From the NCBI GenBank assembly GCA_026261815.1, contig JAMPIT010000174.1:10912001-10976000 (forward strand): a stretch of 64,000 nucleotides of DNA, in the 5' to 3' direction. This DNA is from Monarcha castaneiventris obscurior (Eukaryota > Chordata > Aves > Passeriformes > Monarchidae). The position numbers were made by a program, and so were the translations under genes. Under the pieces are notes generated by a model. That model worked only from the letters and a program-made list of their open reading frames with translations, was not told the DNA's origin and made no database searches. This document shows, one piece after another, positions 1-14,650 of the stretch (position 1 is the stretch's first letter; the number at the start of each line of letters is the position of its first letter).

Positions 1-1470
1 GCCAACTTTCAGAGAAGTGAGCTTGAGACATGAGTAGCAAATAAATTACTTATCAATGTCATAAACAACTGACACACATCTCCTGAAACAAATTGTGTCA
101 TTACAGTCATTGCTCCGAAAACCCCAGACAACAACCCCTCTCCAAACAGAGGGTATCACAGAGAGTGATACTGTATTTTCTAACAGGAAATTTCTAGATC
201 ATCCTTACATAAGCCTCTGGAGCAGCAGATAGATTGGTGGAAGAAAGGCAGACACTCATTTTAGTCAATATTGTCTTGTGACTTTAATAACATGGGACAT
301 CTTCATTTTCTTCAACTCTACTGAAACAAAAGTCCCAGAAAGCTTTCTCTTGTGTTTCCCACTCTCTAGTTAGTGCTATCAAAGAGTGCATTCTTGCAAG
401 ACAAAGGATTCAGTAATTTATAAATAACACAACTGAAAGAACTGTCTAAGACAGATTTTAAACTCTCAAGCTGTGCCTTCATCTTTCAAAACCCATGTTG
501 GCTTGAAGTTTAGCCTAAAATTTCTTGAATACAGCAGATGTGACTTTCTTCAATAATCCCGCAAAAAATAAAGTATAAGCCACTGAAAAGAGATGATGTG
601 GAGAATATGAATTTGGATGTAACCCTTCAAAGGATGCATACAATATTCTTTACAAGTCTACACCAAAATACATCCTTCACTTCCTCAGAGCATTCCTGTG
701 ACTTGCAGTATTTTACAAAAGCTACTAAAGAAAGAAAAAAGAACTAAAAGTTTGCCACAAGGTGACCAACTAACAGCATATTTCAATTTCAGTAATTTAA
801 GCAAATTAAAATAATAATAAAATAAACAAGTACACTAACACAGCATTATTCTTATTTCCATTATCACATGCCCTAATCTTTCCAATGCAATGATTTCTGT
901 TTTAATTATTGTACATATTCTCATAATAATTTTATTCTTGCAAGAACCCCCTATTTTTTTTTTTAAAGCAGTTTGCATTGCATTTGTTTATATATAAATC
1001 ATATACATTCAGCCAACTTTCACTTATGGGTCAGATTTTATTGGTCTCTGTTTTATATTCATCTTATTCTAGTAAACAGCTTTCACTTCTCTTGTCAGCT
1101 TCTATTGAATGTTTTTGTATTGATCTGTTCAAAGTAACAGCTTTCCACTTCCATATCACTTTCATAGGTATCATGTTCATTTTTATATTGAAGTCATCAT
1201 TTTGATACTCCACTGCCTTTTTCCACATTATAGCCTTTCTACTGCTAAAAGCACTTTAAACGCTTGGTTTTGACGTTATTGTTAACCACTCAGGAGGACA
1301 ATCCAAAACCCAGCGATGACTTTGTTCAGTGTCTCTAACAGTGCTAAATTCAGAGCACTCTTAGATACCTTTCAATCTTTGTACACCAAACATTGTCCCC
1401 TCTTCCAGTTATCCCACTGATTTTGATGGGAAGAAAAATAAACTAAAATTTCATAGTAGTGTAACCTAGT

Positions 1471-1504
1471 CACACAAACACACACAGAGAGAGAGAAAGA
1501 GAAA
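1471..1504 (+). repeat. (CA)n-(GA)n compound microsatellite
   Basis: CACACA units pass directly into GAGAGA units and then GAAA. It is short and interrupted. Confidence 0.8.
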
Positions 1505-3189
1505 GCTGCACACCTGTTTTATGGTACAAGTAGGACAATTAACTTTTTTCACTTATTTATGAAGCCTTTACAGAAGCAAAACTTTCCATAATGGTCAGGA
1601 AATATTTCTCCAAAAATAACTTAAGAATTAATGCTTCTTCCCTAGGACTTCATCTCCACACCACTTCACTTCCATTTACCCTCAGTGAAACACATTCTTC
1701 TTGTGACCTGAAAAGGCTGATTACAACTGGTTTCCAGATCTGAGCCTTAAAACACTGTATCTGCCCCCACAAATTTTCTCAATTCCACTTCAGACTAAAA
1801 CAATTAAAAAAGTGTAGCAGTGCACAGCCCATCTGCAAGCAGCACTGGGTGTAAGAAGGATGAAGCAGGTGCCATCCTCTCTGGGTTATGACCTATGTGG
1901 TGACAGCTTTGAAGGATAGCAAAAATCTCAGCCTGGATAGATACCATTATTGCGAAACTTAATTTTTAGCCATACAATACTGGTAAACAAATAACAACCG
2001 GCAGTTAGAGGTTGCTACAGTGGAGAAGCTCTAGCTTAAAGCTTAACTCCTTTTTTCATCACTCTTTTCTCAATAAAGTAAATACATCACCAAAATTTCT
2101 GCAAGTTAATATTGAAAGACCACATCAGAGTTTCATAATAACCATAACACAGAGTCCAACATTTTAAAACAAGTCAAATACAAAACTTTTGGTATGTATT
2201 TACTGAAAGATAAACAAATTATATTTTAATTAAAAAAAAAAACACACACAACAAAACATATTTTCTAACATCAACAAATTTGATCTCAAATCATTTCACT
2301 CCCACAGTATGACTCTTAGTAGCACACAGCACCTTGAGATCAACCCACTGATCTCTTGAGTAATAGTCACAATAATGGATCAGAAAAATAAAATTAGTAG
2401 AAGTGAACTAAAAGAAAGAAAGAATTTTATAAAATTGGAAGACTAAAGGAACAAGCAGGTAACTCTTCCAGATCACATGAAATCTCAGAACAGCAGAGCA
2501 TTAGGGAGCAATTAATTGTCTAGAACAACACATTTCAGTCTTGTTGGTAGTCAAAAATGCCTTTCTTCAGCCAGAAGTTATCTGTACAAATACAGTCAAT
2601 CCCACAATTAATCATAGCAGTTAATATAATCAATATTTCCCCTAGAAAATGTATTCAAAAACATGTAGAAAATAATTATTCACAATGAAAAATAATTCAA
2701 TAATGACTCACTGGGCTACACTAAAATCATACTTACTGGGGGGGAAAAAAGAAAAGAAAAACAAAGAAGACCCAGAGAGAGCTACCCTAATTTAAGAGTT
2801 AAGTAGTTCTATCATCATGATTGGCGACATATATGCAAAATTTCCAAATAATTTTATTTCATACTTATACACTATGAAATGACATAATAAAGCAAATTTT
2901 CTTTATTTCACAACAAAGTTAACCTCACTGTAAAAGTACTGGGACAACTGGTCCCAATCCCCCAAAGCACTCTCTCATTTGTACTTCTCCAGCTACACAC
3001 TGCTCCTCAAATTGATATTATGCGGTAACATAAGCCTTAGGTGCAGGAATGTACATCCTAAATCCTGTATCTGCATAGACACATCAAGAGCAGAATTTTT
3101 CCCAAGAAACATAACAGTGCAGCTACTTCAATCACTATTATTTCAGAATATAATCAGAAATTTATCAAAATGAGAAAGACGAAGCAAAG

Positions 3190-3212
3190 AAAAAAAAAAG
3201 GGGGGGGGGGGG
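3190..3212 (+). repeat. A10-G13 homopurine tract
   Basis: Ten A followed by thirteen G. The G run is unusual in such AT-rich DNA. It is prone to length variation and sequencing error, so its exact length is uncertain. Confidence 0.9.
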
Positions 3213-3789
3213 ACTTGGCCTAATGGGATCTCTAGAAGATGCTTTTCTATTTCATTTCTTCCTCTAAAAAAGATGACGAATAGACTAGTGTACAAATTTT
3301 CAGCTGCTTTTATTCCTAATGGAGCACTGTTATCATGTTGGAAGGTACATTTCACTGATTTTACACATTGGGAAGCCCTCTGTATGGTTCAAATGATCCA
3401 TTCATAGTGGAACCTGAAAACATTCATTTCTGTGCTGCAGCTAGCACCAGAAGGCTATCTGACCCAATTTGCTGCTTACTTGCAGTGAACAAAGTATGCT
3501 GTTTATTACAATGTGGCTGTCATTGCTGTAACCTATGCATTAAAGCACAAAAGGTAGTTTCTGTTCTTTCATAAATTTAAAATGCTGGTGCCTCTAAGCC
3601 ACTGCATTTCCAGTTACTGTAAGCAGAGCTTTCTTCATAAAAACTCTGTGCACATCTCTGTTGAGAAAATAAAACAAGGAATCACCTCTCGTACCAGCTG
3701 TCTACATTCACAGAATTTCAATTACTGAAAACTCAAACCCAAATGGTTTTCTTCTGAGTTTGTTTCTGATTGAAGCTACCTACATATGT

Positions 3790-3852
3790 GTAACCTATAT
3801 GTATATACCTATATATATATATAGGTGTATGTATATAGGTATATATATAGGC
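3790..3852 (+). repeat. TA-rich microsatellite with palindromic core
   Basis: TATA/GTATA repeats surrounding a perfect 20-bp palindrome (3807-3826) of ACCT, an alternating AT core, and AGGT. Cruciform formation or polymorphism is plausible. No gene is associated. Confidence 0.85.
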
Positions 3853-6517
3853 ATAAGGTATGCAAAAGGTAGAACTCCTGGCTGAGAAAACCAATTTTTG
3901 GATTGGAAATGTCAGCGAGAACAGCAATTAACGTCAGGTTGGAATCAAAGGTGTGATGGAAGGAAAGAAGAACAAGACTGGACATAAAGCTGCTTGTACT
4001 GGAGCAGCTAAATCAAAGAACCGAGGGATGCATTGGCAATCAGGAGAATAAATGAATTGCAAAAACAAGCAGAGAAAGACCAGCAAGTGAAAAAGCAACA
4101 GTATAAATCTGATGTCTTCAAAGACAAAAAGAAAAAACAAGCAGCAGCAAATGAAGGAAACTGGAGAAAAATGGGCAGCTAATTCAAAAGGGATGGATGA
4201 TACTGTAATTCCACTGAGACTGCCTAAGACAGTACTTCTTTCAATATTTTAGAGAGATGTCAGGATGATATATATGCACATATTTAGTTGAAAGAATGGG
4301 AAAGAGAATTCTGGAAAATCACACTAACATCACTAGAAGTCTTTAGAAAACCGTACTAAGGAAAATAGGCACATTATAAGGTCCACAAATCATACAGGCA
4401 TCCTGTCTCCTGGGAACTAAAATACAGAAAATTGGAGAAGACCCTAACAACAGCAAGACAGAGGTTACTGACAGTTTTTCATGCTGGAATAAATAATTAA
4501 GCTTAAACCTCCTTCACATTGTTCTGAAGCAAGTGTCACAGGTGACAAAAGATGTTCAAAGAAGTGAAGGCTCAGGTAATCCTCAGAAAGGAATCTTGCC
4601 CAAAAAAAACCCCAAAAAAAAAGGCCCAGAAAACAGAGTAATAACAGTTTGGTGATGTCCAACCACAATAAGCACGAAAACCATGTGGGTGAGTAAAGCT
4701 CTCAAGAGTTTCAAAAAAATCTGTGAGGAAAGTAGGGTCAAACTTCAAACAATTTTTCAGCTAAAGGGGAAGAGATGTGAGATGCTTGTCACCACACTTC
4801 ATGAAAAAACCACAGAGAAGGAATTATATAATTGAAGCAATTTTAAAAAGAAACAGAGTATCAAACACAACAGTAGTATAGTCAACACATCTGCTGTGTC
4901 ATATCCACAGGAATTTTGCTTTGGCTACAGATAAGAAAATGTGAAAGTGTGTGTCATAATTACAGTATTTTGAACAAATTCTGGAAGAAGCAGAGCTCTC
5001 AGTAGAGGATAACTAATTGAATATGGAGAACATGAAACATAACTAAAATTATGACTAGAGCAAAATAATAAAAAAGTTATAACGTAGCAGCATTGTATCT
5101 TAAATGACAAAAAATAAAAATGTTTATTGATTTTTGCAATACTAATCTTATTCTGAAGAGACAGAGACAATGTGGCTTCAAAAACCTATTGACAGAGGGG
5201 AGAAACAAAAAAAAAGGAATATGAAATACAAAGACATTAACCCTCATCAGGGAGCATCACAAAGGTCAGCACACTGGAAGTATGTTAGGGGAATTTATGC
5301 TTGCCTTACTTTGAACTCTTTCCTGGGAGTCTTCCAGTAGCTACTTCCAGTTCTTAAAAGGTATTTTTTTGGTTTTGGTTGTTTTTTTGTTTTTTTTTTT
5401 AAATAAATAAGTTTTACTTTCCATTTCACATTTTGACTTAGCAAATGTACTGCTAGTGTGGGAATAAAATGCTCTTAATCTCTCCTGCATTTTTTCCTGT
5501 GAAAGACTTTAATGGTGGCATTGATTTTCTACTTAGTTCTTAAGTTTACTACAAGTGGAAGGCAATTGGAATATAGTTTATGACCTGTATCTCACAGCAT
5601 CAAAAGAGTAGATGGTTTTTAGGATGTGGATGCTTGAACTGGACAACTTCTTCCCTTGGTGACATCAGCATGGGTGACATAGAGCTATGGAAACTGGCCT
5701 TGACTGTGCATTCTGTCCCTTCCAGCAAAGCACATGTATTATTTCTACATATATCAATCACTTTTTAATAGAAGCTTTAAGCATTTGGTTTTTGAAACAA
5801 GAAATCTAAGTTGCCACCTCATAGCTATAGTAAAAGTATCACACCTTAAGTATCAAAATCCTTTAAGCCTCTGAAATGATTGTGTGCTTGGTTCCACCTT
5901 CCTAGAAAAAGTATTAAAATAAAATGGAATTATTCTCCATTATCAATTTGTACCTTCATTCATAGTAGCACTAAACAATTATGCTGAATGAACAAGTGAT
6001 CAATAACTATTGACCTAGTAGCAGTGAAAATAGTAGATTGACTGTGATGTAGAAATAGTAGGAAAAAACAATTATCAGCATGAAGTGTTCAATGTGCAAA
6101 GCTATTTAAACAGTACCTTCAGATGAGGACACTACAATGTAGTTAAGTGTTTTATGAACCATCCCAACAACAATTATTTTAAGTAGGCAGTGAAATACAT
6201 TGCCTTCAGGAAAATTCAAGCAGTTTTTTTCATTTTTAAATTGTAGAAAAATGCATCTTATCCAAGTAGAATACACAAAATCGTAAATATGCTCGTGTTC
6301 CAAACACTACTCCTTATGCAGTGTGGTGTTTGGTACAGCAATATTGTGCCTGATCAAAATTATATCCCAGAGCAAGACCTGGGTGTTTCCAATAATCCAG
6401 CTAATGAAAGATGACTCCCCTCTGCTCACTGAGAAAGAGAATATATTCTACCTCCTAAAGAGAAGGACAGTTGTCCTTTATTGACCATTCTGAAACTGCT
6501 GGTTTTCTGGTTGTTTT

Positions 6518-6612
6518 TAAACAAAAACAAAAACCAACCAACCAAACCAACAAAAACCCAAATCAAAAACAAACAAAAAAAATCAAGGGAGATAATTTAA
6601 AAAAAAAATTTA
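6518..6612 (+). repeat. A/C-rich low-complexity tract
   Basis: A-runs mixed with AACC and AAAC units (ccaaccaaccaaaccaac), becoming almost pure A near 6600. It is the complementary composition to the T/G-rich tracts elsewhere in the window. Confidence 0.85.
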
Positions 6613-6922
6613 AAAAATCGGAGTTTGAAATTATGAAGTGTCCTACTGGGTACTAAAGCATAGAAAGCAGAAAGAACAAAGCCATCAATAGGTTAAGCAT
6701 ATATGCAGCTTTATATGATATTAAATAATACACTGCCTAAGAAATGCACACTGCTAAATTGCCTCTCGGTGGATAAATTGATGCTTTAACACAACGCTTA
6801 GTTAGCACTTTGGCAAAGACAAGCTATCAGAAAGTAACTCTCAATATATACCTACCTAAATATCCTACATATATTTTCCCCTGCCGTGAGTGCAGTGGTG
6901 CTTAGTGCTCCCTGCAAAGGTA

Positions 6923-7036
6923 GATTACCTTATTTTTATAGTGGAAAACATGTGTTCAGACAGCTCCATTTAATAGATGGATTACTTTATTTTTATAGTG
7001 CAGAGTATGCATTCAGACAACTCCATTCAATAGAAG
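6923..7036 (+). repeat. 57-bp direct tandem duplication
   Basis: Two adjacent 57-bp units begin gattaccttatttttatagt (6923) and gattactttatttttatagt (6980). They share ttcagacarctccatt and aatagawg. They differ at several positions, so the duplication is not recent. Because 57 is divisible by three, it keeps open a 97-codon frame (6886-7179) that has no recognisable homology and is probably not a gene. Confidence 0.85.
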
Positions 7037-8574
7037 GATTTGATATTCTGACCAGAGCTTGCCTTCTTTCAAGTGTGTTTCAAAGGTGTTACCCTTATTT
7101 GCAAGTCCTCTCAGGGCTTCCTGAAGGGAGATCAAACAATGCAGTTGCTTGGCACAGGGAAGAAAATATTTGGGTGTGATTGTTGTGTCAAAGGCTATTA
7201 AGTCAGGGTAAAAATAAAAGCTGGCAAATGCATTACAACTGAAGTTTTCATTTCTACTAGTAGCTCTATTTCCTACAGCAACTTCTCTTTTTTGTTTTTC
7301 CTTTTCAGGAATACATTGATACAGATTCTCAAATACTGTAAATGAGGATGTAGAAATAGAAAACACAACACTGAGTAGAAGTAAAAACATACTGCATAAC
7401 GACCAAGGGAATGGTTAATCTTTACCATTAAATTCTGAAAGAAAGGCATTGTGAATTTACAGGAAGGATTTCTAACCATAGTACCATAGTGCTACATGAA
7501 TACAGGAATTACACTTTGGAAGAAACAGGAGGAAGTAGTGACTTATCAAGGCATCTTTAAAGCATGCTGTTAGAATAAGCAGAGAAAGAGGAAAAAAAGA
7601 AAGAGGAAGGGAAAATATATTAATTCGAAATATGTATTTATTTGATGTGTGAGGGATGGGGAGGAAGAAGACAATTCAAATAATCTATCAGGCTGTCAGC
7701 AAAACATTCAAAGTTGTGTACACAGAACAACCATCAGTTAAGGCAAAGTGTGAAGATGGATTCAACAAATGTAGGCTGGATAATGACTAATCAGGAAACT
7801 GCACTGGTAAAGTGAATATGGGTTTAAGAAGACATTACAAGTGAATCTTGTAAACCATCAATTTTAAGCACCATTTCAGTATTTTTAAAGTTTATACTAT
7901 GACATAAAATCTAAAAAGCCCTATCGATGAAGAGTGATGGACTGGAAGACCTGTGGAGAGAATAATGTCAAAGACATGGGTAGTAGAAATGGGATTATAT
8001 CTAACTGAATATTCTCTTAGAAGGTGCACGTTCTGACAGTTTAAAAAATCAGAAGCAGAAAGGGCCAGATGTACTTCAGTATCAGTGTCATTGCACAGCT
8101 ACCGATGTTGAAAGACGATGCTTGTACCACAAGTAGGGCTGGTGAGTACATGTACAGGGATCATACCAAAAACCCCAAACAAACAAGCAAAGAGAGAGGA
8201 GAAAGGAGTTCAACATACATCACATCAGCAGCAGGCAATCATTCAGTCAGAAATACAAGTGGTATGGAAGCAGGCAGAGTCTCACCCCATTAGCTGAGAC
8301 GCAGCATTGGGCAACTGCAGCTCACTGCAGCTCATCCTGCACAGGATCATTGCACTGATCCAGTCTGATGAACTGGAAATGCAGCAGTCAGACAGCTCAC
8401 CTTGACCAAAGGATCTGCATTGAACAAAGAGGTCAACACCCCAAACATCCTGAAACCCATCCCAGTACCCTAAACTTCAGAAGATGTAAAAATAATGTTT
8501 CTACTACTAAACCCACCCAAATTAAGTGGTTTGGGGCAGGAAAAAAAGGATCTCTTTGGGTTCTTTATTTTCAT

Positions 8575-8670
8575 GGGGTTTTTTTTCTGTTTGTTGTTTT
8601 TTTGTTTGTTTTGGGGTTTTTTTGTTTCTTTGGGTTTTTGGGGTTTTTTTGTTTCTTTTTCCTTTTTTTT
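8575..8670 (+). repeat. T/G-rich low-complexity tract
   Basis: Almost only T and G, with blocks of T3-T8 separated by G runs at 8575-8578, 8613-8616, 8632-8634 and 8640-8643. Two overlapping open frames (8368-8775 and 8495-8692) cross it; their F- and G-rich translations are repeat artefacts. Confidence 0.9.
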
Positions 8671-11600
8671 TCTGCAATTAACACATTTGTAAGATGGTAT
8701 TCTGAATTTTGGGCATTTTCTTTAATTTTTCATTTGATTTTAAAAAGATTTGTTGCAACAATATGTAAAGCATAAAAATTCACAAGTTTTTTAGAACTCT
8801 TCCCTGTTGTGGCACAGATTTCTCTTTGTATTTATCCCTATTTGTATCATGAACAGGTTTTGGATTTCGTCTGTTGTAGGACTCTTCTTATAATCACTGA
8901 AAGCATAATTTTCAGAGGCCTGAAAATGAAATCATTGAGACCAATCATCCTCTCAATGGCATCTACATTCACATTCAGTTCCTGGCAATGGATCTGTCAT
9001 ACAACTTCTTTTGATCAAAATTAGGATTTTTTTTTTAATATGCTGAAATGGCATAATTTAAAAGTATCTTCTTTTTTCCTTTTGAGAAACTAAACATCCT
9101 TATTCCTAAGGAGCACTCTCTATAAATTGGTTCTTTCAAAAACATGATGCTAAGTGCAGTAATCAATAATAGACTGCAAGTGAATTAGTGGGCACTGTGA
9201 AATCATCAGGGATGAAACAGCCTCTGCAGCTGGAAAACTGAATTTTCTCTCAAATATATAAACACACAGATTTTTATATGTGGTGTTTCTGTCTACCTTC
9301 AACACACAGGAAGCGTTCCTTTGAGGGATTTAGGGACACAAATATCAGCAGAAACCTGAATCTTCTCTTCATGATGTACAATATTCCTTAACTGATAAAT
9401 AAAAGCATGCATAGAGTATTACCATATTAGGGTAAGGTACAGGTAAAGTGATAAATCTTAAAGGACTGCTGCATCATATCAGATTTAAAGATGCCCTGGA
9501 TCAGGGTGTAACTTTTTCTAAAATATGAATATTGCTAGAGGGAGCTTCTAAATCTATGCTGCCTTAGAAAGATTATTCAAGTTTTGTTTCAATATTTAAT
9601 GAGTTCTCTATGATATTTCAAAAGAATGACTAGAAAGAGACCATTACAGAAGTACTCTTTTATGGGTGACATGAAAGGGATATGGATAGTTAAATTAACA
9701 GTTAATCAAGGCTTTTGAGAGAACTCAACTAATGCATTTATCATTAACTTTACAAACATGTTCTTGCAACTCAAGGAGGTGTCTTTTTTTTTCTTTTCTC
9801 TTTTAAAATAGGATTTTAGTACATTTTTTCATTCATCAAAGCAAACAGTTCATTATACTTTTCAAGAACCCTTATACTGTGAAAAGAGAAACTAGTCCTT
9901 GATTCTTTTATTTTTCTGAGAGGAATCTCTCCGCTATTGTCTATTTATTATTATGTAATTTTAAAAAATATTTTCTGGCAGCTAAATTTAAAAAAAAAAA
10001 AAAAATTCTATCTTCCTAGATATCATCTAGGACTGCATTTGGAGGTACTGTAAAATGACAGCATAGAACTAGCTAATGCAGGAATGAATCATCTTTTAAT
10101 GGATTTTACATATTAGCTTAAACCAGATTCTGCTCTTCTTGTGTCCTTTTTGGGGAGATCAGAGATCAAAAGAGGTTTTGTCAGACCAAGTCTCAAAAAG
10201 AAAACCACACTAGGAGAGAAGTCCTTCAAAACCTGCCACATGATGAAAACAGACTTCTGATACTTGAAATCCCATTACTAATTTACAAAGAGGAGACAAA
10301 TCCATACTCTTGAAGTGCACTTGAGGAATGATTTCTGATGCATTGCTAAGGGTCTGGGAGATTAACTGCATGATTTTTATTTTGAAGGATGCAATTTCTC
10401 CACATATTTTTGTGGGTGCATAAATTTTCTGATAGCGTTAGCCACAAACATTCCTTTAAAAACAGAAAATGCATGCTTTGTTTCCAAATAAAGTACTCAG
10501 TCGGATTAAAAAACACAAGGTCTTATATTTGTCTTATTCTTTTAAATGTTACACAAAAATATAGAATAACTAATATCAAAATGCACACACCTGCACTTCT
10601 ATAAACCTGAATAAATTTATGCAAACTAACTATTTAAAAAGAGCACCAAGAAGTTTGACTTGTGTACTGTATAGAATTTTAATTCTCTTATTATCATTAA
10701 TTTATGTAGTTCTACAGAAGTTCCTGGTGTTTCAGCAAAATGCATTATGAAAATGTATTCAAGGAATGGTATGAGGGAATGATTAGAATAGAAAATTCTA
10801 AAAGTTAAATATTTCTAAGCTGACTAGCTGTGACATAAAAGTCCAAAATCCAGCATAGACGGTAACGCTCCAAAAGTTTTTGCTTAGAAAATATTTTCTC
10901 TATAGAAGATACATAAAAATGTATTTGGAGAATCTCTCCTAAAGCATTTTGCACCATAGAAAGTCTCTCTGCCATTGCTATAAGGAGTAGGTGAATCTTT
11001 AGCCTTTCAGAGCTTTGTGTTCAGTTACCTTAAAGGGATCTATGTGGACAAATACACTTACTAATTTAAGTCGATAAAAAAAGGTGTTTCCCACTTTTCA
11101 AGACTAGATAATTTAAAAAGTTAATGAACACGTTATCTTCTACATCAAGAGTCTACATTGGTTTAGGAATCAGGCAAACAAACAAACCACCCACAACTCA
11201 TCTGCCCAATTCACCACTGCCCCTTCTCCATTTTCTTATTTTATGTAAGGATTCTGCTCTAACTTTGAGCTGGATCCGACAAAGGCTGATTACCAGCACA
11301 CAGAAGATAAGGTTTATAAGATCTAGAACATGCTTTTATTGTTTCTGATTTATTTTCGCTCTGCTTCCAAAATGTGCAAAGAAGCTCTCAGAGATTGAAC
11401 TAAAGAAGTTACTTGCTGGATTATGTTCAATCAATATACATTATATCGTACTAACTTAATTACTATATAATATTATTTAATGCAGGCAATATATGATGGA
11501 TTATTTTTCATATATTCCTTAGAATTTCAGATCCATTTAATGTATTTTTATGTATATTTATGCACTGTGTATTTTACCACACTTTGATATTGTTGTTTCA

Positions 11601-12348
11601 AACAATCCTAGAAACCTCAGGAAGTCACCAGTCTGTGAGAAATAGTCTCATTTTGACATTGCTTTCCCAATTTCTCAGCTTCTACAGATAAGATGACTCC
11701 ACAGGGAAAGAACAGTTGAAAACACCTTAAAATAAACATTGTAAAAAGAAGAAAAACAATTTTATTATATCTAAAATGAAGGAACAAAGTTTTGCTAAGT
11801 GTGCAACAAAACTCTTGACAAAGCAAGCAATAATAACAAGAGATGAGATACTGGAAAATCACAAGGAAACAGATCTGTTTTCTTATCATTTCCAGAGTGT
11901 ACATGTTCCCTGCATATCAAAGAAAAGGAAAAGGTGGGGGGATGGGGGGGAGAAAGACAATCTTCTACAATAATAACTGTGATTTTATATTCCCTGTAAG
12001 TGTGGTCCATATTTTGGATAAAAAGTCTGTTATTGGAGTCAAACAGCTTTTAGCTGCTGGAGCATGTAACTCATTCTGAACACACCAGGCTGCTTCAAAG
12101 AGGGGGAAATGCTAACTTCTATATCAGTAATTTGCAGTAATAGAAAGCTGTTACTAAATCAATGTCTCATCTGGAAAATAAACGTTTCCATTTCACCTTT
12201 CACTTAAACTAGTGGCAAGAGGCTATTATCCTCTGACTTTCTATTAGACCAGCACAATATCAGACACCCATGTACAGAAAACACTGTCTAAGAGACAAGA
12301 CACTATTTGCTAAGAATCTCCTCACAAAAAACCCCAATAAAACAAAAC

Positions 12349-12376
12349 AAAAATGAAACAAACAAACAAACAAACA
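12349..12376 (+). repeat. (AAAC)n microsatellite
   Basis: About six AAAC units, preceded by other A/C-rich sequence from 12322. Confidence 0.85.
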
Positions 12377-14650
12377 GAGAACCCCAAACCAACAACCAAA
12401 AAACAGTGCACAGAGGTTTTTTTGCTGGTGACCAAGATTTTTACTACAGTCAGGCTTGCAACCTGTCAGCCAGGTGACTCAATTTCCAATTTGTTGGAGA
12501 CAACCTGGATGCCTTCTGCATTACCAAAATTCTTAACCAAGTAATTAATTCTGTATTACAATTATTTAATCTAAGAAACTATGCTACTTAATGTCAGATA
12601 ACTTTTTTTATTTCATGGCAGGCTTTCACAAGATAAGGGACAACCATAAGGTAAAGGGACAACCACTTTTATTTTAAAGATAAACAAAAGATGAGCAGTG
12701 ACTCCTCAGCATCATGGAGCTTGCTGAGGGCAGATGTAATTGAGATTCACATTTCTCAAGGATTACTAGAAACACTTAAGCTTAAAAAAAAAACAAAACA
12801 GGAAAACAACTCAAACTGTGAAAACTTTCCCACTTCTGAAATCAGCCATTCATTTTCCATTTTTTCCTTTTTTCAAAACCATTTTTCAGAACACAGAGAA
12901 CAAGCTGAACTTAGCACAAGTACATACAGAGAGTAGATAAGAGGAAAAAAATACATTATAGATGATGAAATTATAAATATGCCACAAATAGGCACTCTTA
13001 CATACAACTTAATCAAATGTCTTGTCTTAAGTTAAGAGTTACAGTGGTTTTTTTGGAAGTTATTATATAAAGAACAAAAGCATGACAGATCCCAGGAAAA
13101 GCCAGAGCTCCAATTCATTAAACTTGACAACATTGTAAAAACAAAGTGATATATACCACATCTTTTTTCACCGGCAAACACATTTGCTCAAGAATCTGGG
13201 CAAACTCTCTTTCATTCTCAATCACACCATTTTCTCTGCATGTAAGCGAAAAATATTTATCATTTCAGATACAAACCCTATGACTAAGATCAAGTCGACA
13301 ATCATCTACATTTGTTGACCTAATAATACATGTTGCAACTCTCCAGCCTATATGTCAAAATATAGTTTTCACATTGCATTAAGATATGCAAAGCAGAAAG
13401 ATTTTCCTTGTTTAGTCATATACATTTCTCATGCTGGTGACAACTGCAGGAAATCAAATTTAAGGTCAATAAAGAAAATAATTAATCAGGGACACTATCT
13501 ATGGGCTGATTTTTTCTAGGTATAGAGCAGGCATGAAATCTCATTTATTCACTGTCCATGCTGTTACATTCAAGCTAGAACCAATGGAATCTCCAGGACA
13601 CAATTCCTTCTCCCATATAAGTTGAGAACAGGAATTCACTTGATTTCCCTATTATTTTACTATCACAAGGCATCCAAAACTTAACATAATGTGTAATTTT
13701 AACACTAATTTAGGATGTTTAATTTTATTTTTTCTATAATTTTAACTAGTAATGTGACTATCTTAAAGTTCTCATAATATTCATATTCCTATATATTCAT
13801 AGGTAAAGTAGTTAATACGTATAAATAGTATAAAAATATTAGCATGCTATTTTTATTATTTAGATGTTTCAGGTGTAATACTCGTCTAAATAAAATCATT
13901 ACACTGATTCCAAAAAGCTAAAAGGAATTTGAGGTAATTAGTAATCTCACTGTTTCTACATCTTTAGGTTTCCTTTAAAAATCAGATTTAGTGTTATATC
14001 CAGGTTGAGAACATGTTAAGGTCAACTATTACCTTGGCCTGCAATTACTGCTGAACAAGATCCTGTCAAAATGCAAACTCAGATCAAGCCAGATACTATG
14101 TAAGAAGGTGAAGCAACATGTCACTTGACTAGAAAGCTGAAAAATCAGTAAAGATCAGCAAGATACGCAACAATCTGAGAGATTTAGTGAGCCTCTGCAA
14201 ATTAGGAATGAAACCAAAGGTATTTGATATTCAGGATGTTGTCTAAGGAGTTGAGCACTTCTATTTGTATTCAACTAAATGACACTGAAGCAATGTACGA
14301 GGTATGTATTTGATATGTTCAGGCTGACCGTGCTGAAATTTCAGTCAGATTCATAGTAAAATGCTGGTTCCCGAGATTTTTATTTCAAATAAAGCAAAAT
14401 AACAGCCCAAACAACTAAGCCTCCTTTCATTCCCAGAAGAAAGATTACTAGGAAATACTAAATAAAACATCTCCTAGCACCACCCTCCCAGCTCAGTAGG
14501 TGCTGTTACACTCTTCTTACTCCATTTATTTTCTATTTTCCCAAAAACTCATTTTAACTGCAAACGAGAGTCATATAATCCTATTTGGTCATTTCTAACA
14601 AGGAATACAAGTACTGTTCTTCCATAAAGAACCATAGGAATATAGACAGT

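Noticed and set aside
8368..8775. 135-codon plus-strand frame with a strongly hydrophobic segment
   Set aside because: The apparent membrane segment (FFLFV, FFCFF) is the translation of a T/G-rich low-complexity tract.
13140..13245. Minus-strand frame with coding-like composition (ENGVIENEREFAQILEQM) after a possible acceptor tttcgcttacatgcag
   Set aside because: Joined to the phase-1 end of the upstream exon (GGC T), this acceptor would create a TAG stop. The peptide does not match alpha2delta-1 and no good donor follows.
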